Positions 52,904 to 62,424 of a stretch of 64,000 bases of DNA are shown here, piece after piece. The notes under the pieces were generated by a model. It saw only the letters and a list, made by a program, of their open reading frames with translations, did no database searches and was not told the origin of the DNA. The position numbers and the translations under genes are program-made. The stretch is from Rhynchopus sp. YZ270_cl-10 (Eukaryota > Euglenozoa > Diplonemea > Diplonemida > Diplonemidae): NCBI GenBank assembly GCA_964035575.1, contig OZ037929.1:248001-312000 (forward strand), read 5' to 3'. Each line of letters starts with the position of its first letter. Within the stretch, counting starts at the first letter, position 1.

Positions 52904-53719
52904 TCAACGCACTAAATTATCCAGCTTCAATTTTCTCAACACAGCACCACTGCACCCGGTGTAGTGAATGCTCTTCAACGAAGAGCATCCCCAAAGAAAG
53001 AAGGAACTGTCGAAGTGTGTCACGCTGCGCAGCGATGATACGTCCAGCGTACGCAACGTACCGCACCCAGAAAGGAAGCTGTGCTCAATTTCTGCCACAT
53101 TGCCTAGTCCTCTCAAATCCAGTGTACGCAAAGCACTGCATCCATGAAGGAAGCTGCTCTTAATCCGTGTAACACTGTTCAGTGGTGTTAAGTCTAATGT
53201 ACTCAAAGAACCGCAATTAGAAAGGAATCTGAACCCAATCTGTGTAACATTAATCAACCCAGAAAGGTCGATGCTCTGCAGGTCTGAACAATTGCATAAG
53301 AATCTGTCTCCGATTTCAGTCACAACAGACACTGTGCTCAGATCAAGACTCGTTAACGATGTGAACTGCAAGAAGCAATCAGGAATCACCGTCGCAACCT
53401 CCGCTTGCAGAAGCAAACACGCCACCTTCGGATCCTTCACACCCCCCAGCCTCTCTGCAGTGATGTCGGTCTCACCCAACGCATGAAGCGCTGCTCTGGC
53501 CGCGAGCTTCTTCACCATCGTCAACACAATCGTATCCCCAGCACTCAGCTGCGTCATATCGTACCCTTCGTCCAGCACCTCTCCAAAACTCATCGCAAAA
53601 CCGTCTTCAGGCAACCCCACTGCAGACGCGACCTTCCGACGCATCACCACAAATGTATCATCCTCACCCAGCTCGACCACATGCTTCGCTCCATTCAACT
53701 CTTCGATAGTCACGTCCAT
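52904..53719 (-). CDS. Ubiquitin-like domain plus leucine-rich repeat protein
   Basis: A single exon encodes 271 residues from the ATG at 53719. Residues 1-72 look like a ubiquitin fold (MDVTIEELNGAKHVVELGED, then DMTQLSAGDTIVLTMVKK). From about 110 to 260 there are six or so irregular leucine-rich repeats of about 23-24 residues with the pattern L-x-x-LDLS...V..I...FL..C, ending in CSSLKSIHYTGC. The repeats resemble BspA-like/LRR_5 repeats. Upstream bases in the same frame are open but the ATG chosen starts the domain. It could be a substrate adaptor or part of a multigene family. Function unknown. Confidence 0.75.
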   Translation of the reverse strand: MDVTIEELNGAKHVVELGEDDTFVVMRRKVASAVGLPEDGFAMSFGEVLDEGYDMTQLSAGDTIVLTMVKKLAARAALHALGETDITAERLGGVKDPKVACLLLQAEVATVIPDCFLQFTSLTSLDLSTVSVVTEIGDRFLCNCSDLQSIDLSGLINVTQIGFRFLSNCGSLSTLDLTPLNSVTRIKSSFLHGCSALRTLDLRGLGNVAEIEHSFLSGCGTLRTLDVSSLRSVTHFDSSFFLWGCSSLKSIHYTGCSGAVLRKLKLDNLVR

Positions 53720-54963
53720 TTGTACTATTACAAAGCCTTTTCCCCTGTATGACGAGCTAGAGACGGTGTGTGATATGAGGTGTGTGTTTGATAACAATAG
53801 GGGGTAATTCTTGCGCAGAATATGCCCCAATGTGGGGTGTGTGTGTGGGGAAAGAACAGAACAGCACCAAGACAACAGAAAAAAAAAAACACCCACACAG
53901 ACGTGCTGACGTATCAGCACAACAAAACGCGCCGCATCTTCAGGGTTCACGGCAACAGACCATATTGCTTATTGTGGGTTTCTGTGACACCCCGCTTCGC
54001 TCGACACACTCTTCGATGCTTCAGCACACGAAGACACATCGCCACAAGACGAGGCTAGATAGAGAAACACCAATAGGTAAAAGACGGTGCAGAAGGAAGG
54101 GACAATGGTTGTTGCCGATGGGTTACGAGAGCAGAGGAAGCGACAGAGGCTCTGCACAGCATGCTATGCTCGACTTGACGGTCAATCGGAGGTGGGTGGA
54201 CGTGAGTGACAGTGACCTTAACGCTGAACGCTTCAACAAAACCTGGATAGTGCACATGCAGCAACTAGTCCAACGACTGAGGGTGAGGGTAATGCGGTGG
54301 GTGGGTTGCCGTGCGGGTGGCCTAGGTGTGGTGCCACCCGGGCCGGGCGGGACAGGGGGGAACGAGTCATCGTTCCAGATTCGCATCTCACTGATCATGT
54401 GAGGTCGTATCATAACTGTAGATGGACGATGTACAAGTTTTTTTTTAGGTGAGATGGATCCTCCCACATTTTGTACAGACCACGGTTATAATCAGTGTGA
54501 CAAGTGTCCGTCACTGCAAGAGTGCTGTGAGAGGCACCTACGACAGGAATTTTACCCCCCCCCCGAGGGACGCGGCCCTCGTTGAGTAAAAGAGCGACCC
54601 TCAGGGGGGGGGATCGTCTGCTGTGGCTTAAGCCCTCTTCCCTTCCCCATATAGATACTGTTTCGCCCTGAGGCAACTTAGGAAACCCACACCGGCTTTC
54701 AAACACAAGAGAAGAAAATTCGGACCTTTTTTTATTTTATTTTTTTTGAACCGATTTTCCGGTCTTTTGTCGCTGATGCTTTGATAAAAAAAGAACTCCT
54801 GAAAGTAAAGACTCTTCAAAATTGAATGTGCCTTTCGTGCACATCTGAGATATAAAAAAATGAAAGGGTTTTTGCAAAGGGGCTAGGCCGAGATAAGGCT
54901 GAAGAGAAAAAGTTTGTATTTTTTGAAAACCGTAAAGAAACCCCCCCCTTCACCCGCTGACCC
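53720..54963. other. Intergenic with a palindromic motif and a hairpin repeat
   Basis: No gene supported. The TTCTTGCGCAGAAT motif lies at 53799-53828, 80 bases upstream of the Ubl-LRR start, and an ATGTGC-subtype hairpin at 54821-54846. Confidence 0.5.
53799..53828 (+). repeat. Conserved GGGTAATTCTTGCGCAGAAT motif, copy 1
   Basis: GGGTAATTCTTGCGCAGAAT plus ATG-CCCC. The same 23-24 bases occur in two introns of the bL12m gene (57697 and 58476). ATTCT and AGAAT can pair around TGCGC. Confidence 0.7.
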
Positions 54964-56933
54964 TCACCATCTGTTTTCTCCCTTGGTGTTCCAGGCCTGC
55001 AGCTCTTCAAGGCGTTTGTTCGTGGACCACTCCTTCTTGCTCCTGTAGGGGTTTTTTGTGTTGGATAAAAGGATTAAAGGTATTATTTTCAATCGAAAGA
55101 TGGAGTTTATCCACTAGCGTTGCCCCCTCTCCTCGGGATGAGGAAAAATAGATGTGGTACAGTGGAGCGCATCCTCGGGGTGTCTACACTAATGCAACAA
55201 AGTTTTCAAAAATAAAAGGAAAAAGTTAATGTATTGTGCTCCCCTTGGGGGTCTGTACCCAATGTTGGCCGAAGCCTTTTGTCGAGTATTGACTTTTTTT
55301 TTGAATTTCAAAAACTAAAAATAAAAACTCTTTTGCAGTTCACATACCACGCTCTCACACCCCCGAACGTAAACGACACCTCATCAGGCCTGCGCCCACC
55401 CGACTCATCCGTACCCTCCATCACCTTCACCAGAATCCCGCACGGCTGTTTGTCAATCACCTCCTCCTCCCCTTCTTCGTCCTCCTTCTCTTCCTTCTCC
55501 TCCCCTTCATCTTCGTTCTCCTCCTTCTCCTCTTCATCGTCTTCGTCCTCCACTTCTTTCTCTGCTTCTTTTTCTCCCTTTTTAGGGTTTCCCAAAGATA
55601 GGGGGACAGAATCGACATCTTTCCCTGCAAACTGCATCGCAATCCCAACGCACGCGGAGAGGGTGAAACTGAGTAGAACGGAGCCTGCTGGGAAGGATTC
55701 GTGCGGATCGTCCTCTGGATACGCCTTTCTGCAAAACTTTACACGCCCGATAGTCGAAAACATCTTTTTGACGGCGGCAGGGAGCAGACGCCTGCTGGCC
55801 TCCATTGGGGTCACCATAATCGTTTTCGACCAGAGCTGTGCCGGGGTTAAATCCAACTGCGCGCTCCTTGCCCCCTTCCTTTTGTCGAAGTCGATTCTGA
55901 TGGGGCGTCTGTTAACCAAAAGCACCCCGGTGTGATGCACAGCCCGCGCAACAGAGTGGGTGTTCGCGTACTTCACCCTGGCAGTACCGTTGAAGCTGCT
56001 GTCCTCCGTTTCATTCATTTTGACCTCCACGACTTCACCCCATTTGCCAAACGCCTCTTTAATCTGATCCTTCTCAATGGTCAATGGAAGGTTCGCTGCA
56101 AAGACTACATCACGGTCGCCAATAAGACGTACACTAGAAGGGTCCTGAACGTCAGCAGCAGAGAGCTTCTCTTCCATGCGTACAGGGCGTCCCTTTACCT
56201 TAATGTGTTCAAGCGCAATAAGCTTTTCAGCGACGGGCTGTTGCTTTGCCTTGCACAGCATCACCACAGCGCAGCCATTTGGCATATTAAACTCATTTTT
56301 TAACATCTTAATCGACCCAAAACGCAGCCCCTTCTTCCCAAACGCATCCCTCAAGAGCCTCTCCGCCTCCTCAACCGCCACACCGCGGGGTAAATTTCCC
56401 AAAAAATACTTCTTTATGGGCTCCTCCACTTTTCTCTTTTTCGCGGCAGGTTCCTTCGCGGTGTCGTCGGTCGCATCGGGGGTGGTCTTCTCCTCTGCGT
56501 CTGTTGCCTCTGTTAGCTCGACTGCGTCTTTCTGCTTTAACGTAATCTTCGACCCGCCAATGTTTTTCCCATTGAAGGTGGAAATCAATGCAGCCAGACC
56601 CTCCGGTGCTTCCTTCGAAGGGAATTCGATGCGGACCATGTTGCGGAACTTTCCTTTGCTATTGGTAAGAGGGCGGGCGGTGTGTGAGAGGGCAGGGTGT
56701 GCTTCGCAGTGTTCTTTGAGCTCGCGGATCAACTGAGATGCGTCAGCTTCGGTCTTGACTCTGGCTGCCACCACAACGGTGATGTCGGTGTTCACCACAG
56801 GGGCACGTTTGCGTTTCCCAGCGTACGATTGTGAGTGGCTGCGGTAGCCACCATGTGGGTTCCGCCGGTTGTTGTCGCCGCTCTTCATGCTGCTGACACG
56901 CTGCTGCAGATCTTTCATGGAAAATTTCGTCAT
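54964..56933 (-). CDS. Multi-RRM nuclear RNA-binding protein, 2 exons
   Basis: Exons are 55348-56933 and 54964-55042 (GTATGT donor, CCCTACAG acceptor, phase 2), giving 554 residues. The ATG at 56933 is preferred over an in-frame non-ATG extension. RRM-like domains: about 48-135 (ITVVVAARV, divergent), 175-250 (KYFLGNLP), 277-350 (VVFAANLP and FNGTARVKY) and a divergent fourth at about 370-440 (KTIMVTPM). A bipartite-looking basic stretch (AAKKRKVEEP) after the first domain is a probable nuclear localisation signal. An acidic Glu/Asp/Lys run (about 445-490) precedes a conserved-looking C-terminus (FTFGGVRAW) that continues into the short second exon. Several divergent RRMs with a basic/acidic layout fit nucleolar rRNA-processing factors, but I cannot name the orthologue. 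Confidence 0.8.
55161..55212 (-). repeat. C-type module, inverted, inside an intron
   Basis: AGTGGAGCGCATCCTCGGGG, TGTCTACACTAATGCAACAA and AGTTTTCAAAAA. It lies within the intron of the multi-RRM gene and on the opposite strand from the other copies. Confidence 0.55.
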
Positions 56934-57449
56934 TTTTGTTACTGTTTTTTTAGTGTACTGTGGGTTTGGTTTATGGGGAAGGAGGTTTTTTTTAAATTTT
57001 AGTGTCAAGGAAGAGGAAGAGGGAGGGAGAGAGAGAGAGAGGAAAGTAAGTTGTAAAAAAAATATTGAATTTTGTTTCCATTTTTTTTTTGCTTTTTTTT
57101 GTCGTAGAAAAATAATGACAAATAGGGGGCTACTTAATTGTTGTATTTTGTTGTTTTTTTATGAAGAAAAAAAATGGGTTGGGTAACCTCCACTTCTCAC
57201 CCATTTTTTCTCTCTTTTTTCTTTTTAATTTTTGCCCCAATAAAAAAATCGTCCGCAATTGTATATTTTTTTTAGATAAAAATAACGACCCCCGATACCC
57301 CCTGAACCCCAAACCCCAAACCCCCCCAAACAGACTGCCTCTAAAAAGCCCTGATTTTCCCTTGAAATCGACGGATCAATGGAAAGCAAATAAAAAAAAA
57401 ATTAGAGACAGTTTTTTTCCCCGCCGGGAATCATCCCCTCCCCTTCATC
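56934..57449. other. Intergenic, T-rich
   Basis: No gene or recognised repeat. A GA-rich run (57005-57042) is followed by T tracts. It probably contains the 5' region of the multi-RRM gene and the 3' region of bL12m. Confidence 0.4.
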
Positions 57450-59368
57450 TTAGACAGCACTTGCGGACGCACCCTGTCCAGCAAGCGCCTCGACCAGGGC
57501 GGCAGACTCTTCCTTGGAGAGGTTCTGCGCAAGAATCGAGGGCAGATTTTCGATTTTCTCTTTCGCGTCACGCAGGGGCATTTTGAGGACCTCCTTCAGA
57601 ACCTGTTGTTTTTGTGTGGGGGTATGAAAAAAGTGTTGAAAAAAAACATAAAGTTGTATTGCTTGTGGTTTTGGGTTGTGTGGGGTTGGCTAATAGTGAG
57701 GGTAATTCTTGCGCAGAATATGGCCCTTTGTGTTGGGGGTTGTGTAGGAAAGCTGAGTAAACCACGATGCTTCTCTATGACACAGCACGTATAGGAGTGT
57801 GCGTAGGGAGCAAAACTAAGCGATTCCCACAAACTACAAAGTGAAGTTGATAGTGCAAACGCCTCTGGGACGCAGGCACTGACACTCCGCGGGTTATCAA
57901 AGGTTGACACAGTTTTTTTTTTTGCCAAGAATGAGGCTAAAAAAAAAGGCTAACAAAACCACGATAATGACAGTACTTTCGTGGATTGGCTGGGAAGGAC
58001 ATTTTATCACACCTGGCAGTGCTCTGGTAAGCACCACCGCCTCTGCCACATCTACGGTCACAATCGAAAAGCGAATTAAAATGGACAAAAAAAAATGCAG
58101 AAGGGGACAAAAAATGTTGAAAATGCAAAGACATACCTTAATGGTCTTGACCTTCTTCTCAGGGTCGATCTGAGTGAGCTTGACGTCAAACTCGGTCTGC
58201 TCCTTCTTCGCCTCGACAGGCGCTGCCTCCTCCTCTTCCTTTGCCTCCTCTGCTGCCGCAACAGGTGCTGCAGCCTGTGCCTGCTGCATCATACCAGGCT
58301 GCATCATGAAAGCGCCACCTCCACCACCACCTCCTCCGCTGGCAAGACCTTTCGAGAGGTTCATAACAAGATCGTACTCCCACATCTCAGACTTGCCCAT
58401 GGCCTGTGTGGTGTGATGCAAAAACAATGTTCGGGGGAAGGTTAGAAAACTCGGGGTGGGGTGGTTAATGCCTAGCGAGGGTAATTCTTGCGCAGAATAT
58501 GGCCCTAAAAGGCAAGGGCTCGCCGGGGAAATGAACCCCGGACCTCTCGCAGGGGTGGTTTGAAAAAGTTTGTTTCAATTTTGTTTTATTTTTTGGTATT
58601 TTCTCGCAGGGGTGGGGTGAGGACTACTCAGATTTCGAGAGCGATGAGAACGCTAAACATCTTTATGCTTTATTCCGCCGCGGAGGGGAAAACATACCTC
58701 ATTAATAATCTTTTGGAAGAGTCTGAACTGCAGCACGTTCAAGGAGAGCGTTTTTTCGGCAAGGTCGTATACAACCTGTGTGGGGGGTTTTTTTTTGGTC
58801 AAATAATCCCCCGTTTTTCTTTTTTTTTCCGGCACCATACCTTTTCCGGGCCATCTCCCTTCTGCGGCAGTCTGAAGTGAGCCGTGAGCTCGTCTTCCTT
58901 CGAGGTCGGGACCTCCTTCTGAGCCTCCTCGGTCTTCGTGGGTTCGCAGTACTGTATGGAGGGGATCGAAAGATCGTTTGTATGTTGAAAAATTGGCTGG
59001 TTCTCTCTGTATTGCTTTGGCTTTTGTTTTTTTGCCGAAAAAAGCATTTTAGTTTGATGTACTGTATAGAGGGGGGGTGGAAAAGCGGGTTTTGAAAGTT
59101 AGTTTTTGTCTTTGCTTGTGTTACTCTGTTTGTTTTGTATTTCACTGCAGTGGCTTTGTAAATTAAGAGGGAATTGAGACAGCGACTCAATCCTGTTAGA
59201 ACCTCACTACACAAAGTTTGTTCGTGTTGAGGGCACCTCGTGTGTTGCTGAGTGACCTTTGAAAAAAAAAAAAAAAAACTGTGTGCACCCACATACCATG
59301 CGCATGGAGCTGCCCTGGCTTCGCCGTGCCATTGTTGTCATCATCCTGGTTGCAGTGCGCATCGTCAT
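57450..59368 (-). CDS. Mitochondrial ribosomal protein bL12m, 5 exons
   Basis: Exons are 59297-59368, 58841-58951, 58698-58775, 58137-58403 and 57450-57602. All are phase 0 with GTATGT/GTATGG donors, giving 226 residues. Exon 1 (MTMRTATRMMTTMARRSQGS...) is basic, hydroxyl-rich and free of acidic residues, like a mitochondrial presequence. Exon 3 (VYDLAEKTLSLNVLQFRLFQ) is the dimerising N-terminal domain of the L7/L12 family. Exon 4 carries a Gly/Met/Ala hinge and the start of the C-terminal domain (EFDVKLTQIDPEKKVKTIK). Exon 5 completes it (VLKEVLKMPLRDAKEKIENL, then VEALAGQGAS). bL12 forms the ribosomal stalk that recruits translation factors. Introns 3 and 4 contain dispersed motifs, including an AGTGCAAA module, two TTGCGCA motifs and a tRNA-Pro-like fragment. 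Length is slightly above the usual ~190-200. Confidence 0.92.
57697..57727 (+). repeat. Conserved GGGTAATTCTTGCGCAGAAT motif, copy 2 (intron)
   Basis: GAGGGTAATTCTTGCGCAGA, then ATATGGCCCT. Lies in intron 4 of bL12m. Confidence 0.7.
57842..57902 (+). repeat. AGTGCAAA module inside bL12m intron 4
   Basis: GAAGTTGATAGTGCAAACGC, CTCTGGGACGCAGGCACTGA, CACTCCGCGGGTTATC. Best-preserved copy of this family together with 14507. Confidence 0.55.
58476..58506 (+). repeat. Conserved GGGTAATTCTTGCGCAGAAT motif, copy 3 (intron)
   Basis: GAGGGTAATTCTTGCGCAGA, then ATATGGCCCT; identical to copy 2 over 30 bases. Lies in intron 3 of bL12m, 10 bases from a tRNA-Pro-like fragment. Confidence 0.7.
58516..58555 (-). 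repeat. 3'-half of a tRNA-Pro-like sequence in an intron
   Basis: On the minus strand TGCGAGAGGTCCGGGGTTCA is followed by TTTCCCCGGCGAGCCC. It has the anticodon-stem end, the variable loop, a T arm with the GTTCA box and the acceptor 3' strand typical of eukaryotic tRNA-Pro. No 5' half is present, so this is a fragment or a tRNA-derived repeat, not a functional tRNA gene. The word TCTCGCAGGGGTGG is repeated about 60 bases to the right (58605). Confidence 0.6.
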
Positions 59369-59929
59369 TGTGTTAAGAAAAAAATAATAACCCACTCGTC
59401 ACTTCGGTTCCCCCCTGCTTTTTTGTGTCAGCTGCCTCTTGGCAACTCTTTCCTCAAGGGTGTGGGGGGTTGCTTTTGTGTATGCTGTATATGTGGAGAT
59501 GTCAAGAGTAATGAGAAGCGAAAACTGTGGTACAAAAGCGTCAGAGTGTTGTGCATCGAAGGCACCGTATCGATCAACTGCAAAGGTGGGTTTCACCCAA
59601 GCATCGGAGACTCTAGTCTTTTGTGCTATAAACATCATGTGCGATATGCTGATAAAGGACAACAGATGAGACAAACCTGACCCAGTCTAATGACTGCAGT
59701 GCTCATGAGAACAGCATGCACAAAGCTGGTGTCGGTTTTGCATAGGTATTGTGTCGAAGGGGTGTACGGGATATGGGGTGTGGTATGAGAACACGTTGTC
59801 GGCAACAGGGAGAGGGCGCTTTTGTTTATACGTTTGTGGTTTCTTGTTTCACTTTTTTTTGTGAATCTTCGGTATGTATCTCCCGAACCCTCAGGCTCGA
59901 CCACACCTTCACACATTACACACACACAC
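59369..59929. other. Intergenic between bL12m and the truncated LINE
   Basis: No gene supported. A CA-dinucleotide run (about 59916-59932) lies at the left boundary of the LINE sequence. Confidence 0.45.
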
Positions 59930-62152
59930 ACAAGACATCTATGTGCGGTGGCGTGGCAGCACAGAGATTCCCTGTCCTACGGACCGTTCTTCCTCCTCAA
60001 TGAATCACTGAACGCCTTGGGGTGGGACTGGGTTGCCCCCAACCAAGTCAGATTCACCAACGAATCAGGAGACCAAACCCTGCTGGACGTTGACACCCTC
60101 ACCGAAAAGCAAGCCACGTCAGTCGAGGCCGAGGCACGTCACAAACTGCGGAATGCCCTAATGAGGTCCCTTGCGAACAAGCGATCGAGCGACTACGACG
60201 GACTCCAACATGGTGTTGACGGCAGAGTGACCAGGCACCTGCTGGAAGACCCCGAGAGCAACTTAACCGGGTACCAGAAAGGCATCCTTCGCTCCATCAT
60301 CGCAGGGGCAATGACAACAACGGGTAGATCCGGCCTCATCACCGACGGATGCCCTTACTGTGAGACCGAAGCCCGCGAAACAGTTCGCCATATGTGGTGG
60401 GAATGCAGTGCGTGGGAGGAGGTACGCAGCCGTCACCCTGTCGCAGCCGCGGACAGGACGGACTGGCCGAACTGTCTGGTCATTTGCGGGGTGGCACCAC
60501 GGTACCGTCACGACTGCCACGACAACGTTCTCCCGCGAGACGACCACGAGAGGATCGCACTAGTGAGAAATCTGCAAAGGCTATTCATAGAGATAGTCAG
60601 GCAAAGACAGATTCGAGATGACCGCCCAGCAGAGTCGGCCCGCCACCACCGCCTGGTTGACTACCCATGGGGATGGTCTTCTCCCCAACCCATGCGAGTG
60701 CAACTCCCTTCACTGCGTTACCAAGACGTGGGGGCCATATGGAAACACAGTGAAGACCTATGGTACGCAACCAACCACTGGGTAAACAGTCTGCAATGGG
60801 CGCATAACGGATCGGAGCACTCCGTTAGCTACATTGAGCTCGCAATAGACTTCGAGCTGACCACGGGACTTTCCCTGCCGGGTATCAAGAACCGTAGATA
60901 CCAGCCATACTGTGCGTCTCAAACCGTGTGCACTGTGCGCAACACCCTAGAAGGCCGCCAGGGCACAGAGGTGTTCTTTGATGGTGGTGCTAGACAGAAC
61001 GGTACGGTATTTGCGAGGGCAGGGGCAGGAGCAGTTGTCTACATCGACGGGGTGAAGGCAGCATCCGTAGCTACGCCCCTGCCATTTGCAAGAAGCAACA
61101 ACGTTGCCGAGTACGAAGGGGCTAGCAGTGGCCTTTGCCTTCTTCGCGACCTACCCCCAGAAGTGTGTGGCCAGGCGACCATATACGGTGACTCTAAACT
61201 GATCATCGAGCACATCAAGGGGAACACAACATGCAAAGAGAACCTCCAGCCATTCCTCCACCGCATCAAGGCCCAAATCCGAGACCTGCAACCCCGCTAC
61301 GTCATCGAATGGCGCCACGTCAAGCGGAACCTCAACACTGACGCTGACGCTCTCAGCAATGAAGCGATGGATACGGTCGAAGTTGCGAGGGCGGAGCAGC
61401 TAAGCCAGGCAGCTGCAGAATACCCTCTCTTCCAAAAGAGCGTATGGGCCAAAGCACTGTCACTGCAGAGCCTCACCCGTGACCTACGCACTGTGGTCCA
61501 AGTCGACAGTTGGACCAGAGGCAAAGAGGGAGGTGTCACCAGTCTGACAGCGCTCGGAGGGACAGTGGTGCAAGGGGTAAACCGACGGGCTGTGCTTTCC
61601 GCCAAGACAGAGGCCGTCCTTCGCCACCTCAACGCCCACAACATCCGCAGCGAACAGCCGCATGGCCCTAGCTCCATCCTGTATGAGGAGAGCCAAGCAT
61701 GGGCAGCACGGTTCTACCCCCAGGACCACTACGCCGCGAACTGGACGGAGGCATCCAGCCAGGCACGGGGCAGAGCGGCGGTGGACACTGCAGCCTTCAG
61801 GTCCAGACCCCCGCGACCAGCCCCCGCGGGGGCCCGCAAGAACACCAAAATCATCTCATGTGAGAGCCACGGAAAAGTCAGATGTGTGTCCTGTGTGAAA
61901 GTGCGAGCCGTAGTGGAAACCTGCTGCAACCTGCACCACAGAGAGGATGATGGCCTTGAGCTTGTGATGGACTTCTGCCTGAGCCACAGATTGACGCGCT
62001 GTGGGGCCTGCCACTTGGACAGAAAAAGCCTAAACGAATGCTGCCACTCCTGCCACCCGCAATTCAAGCACGCGGCCCAGGAAGGCATTCAACCACTGCA
62101 TCACCGTCACGACCCTTCGGGGGCGTCTGCCGTGACGTGAGCACCCCCCCCC
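59930..62152 (+). mobile_element. 5'-truncated LINE with zinc motif and RNase H domain
   Basis: One uninterrupted frame (about 735 codons to the stop at 62138-62140) encodes the C-terminal part of a non-LTR retrotransposon polyprotein. It has a zinc motif CPYCETEARETVRHMWWEC (60350-60406) as found after reverse transcriptase. An RVT_3-type RNase H (about 60968-61370) follows, with VFFDGG, NNVAEYEG, YGDSKLI and NTDADAL providing the acidic residues. A Cys/His-rich tail (61855-62070, SCVKVRAVVETCC, CGACHL, CCHSCHP) comes last. The reverse transcriptase and anything before it are missing, as in typical 5'-truncated insertions. The left edge is approximate. No break is seen in what remains, so it is probably young or under constraint. 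Confidence 0.8.
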
Positions 62153-62424
62153 CAGTGTTGTGGCAGTGTCTTTTTTGTGTCTTTTTTGATGTGTCTTTTT
62201 TGGTCTTTTTTGGTCTTTTTTGGTCGTTTTTGCCAGCATTTTCGGTCTTTTTTGGTCTTTTTTGCCAGCATTTTCGGTCTTTTTTGGTCTTTTTTGAGCG
62301 CACGTTTTTGGGGTTATGGTGCTTATGAGCCCATGGAGCTGAGCTGAAAAGGGATCCCGCAAACATCACAAACACCCACACTTACAGAGTATCAACACAG
62401 ACTAATCAGGGGAATAATAATAAA
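62141..62424 (+). other. Probable left end of a hAT element with T6GG repeats
   Basis: Directly after the LINE stop and a C run comes CAGTGTTGTGGCAG (62153), which fits the CAGTGTTG-type terminus common in hAT elements. At least ten TCTTTTTTGG-like words follow (62166-62300), the sort of subterminal repeats hAT transposases bind. The opposite terminus lies outside the window, so the boundary is a proposal. Confidence 0.45.

Noticed and set aside
53782-54402. 206-codon plus-strand frame
   Set aside because: It spans a dispersed motif, has no domain-like sequence, and lies opposite the direction of all neighbouring genes.
58516-58555. Functional tRNA-Pro gene
   Set aside because: Only the 3' half is present; there is no D arm, anticodon or 5' acceptor strand next to it.
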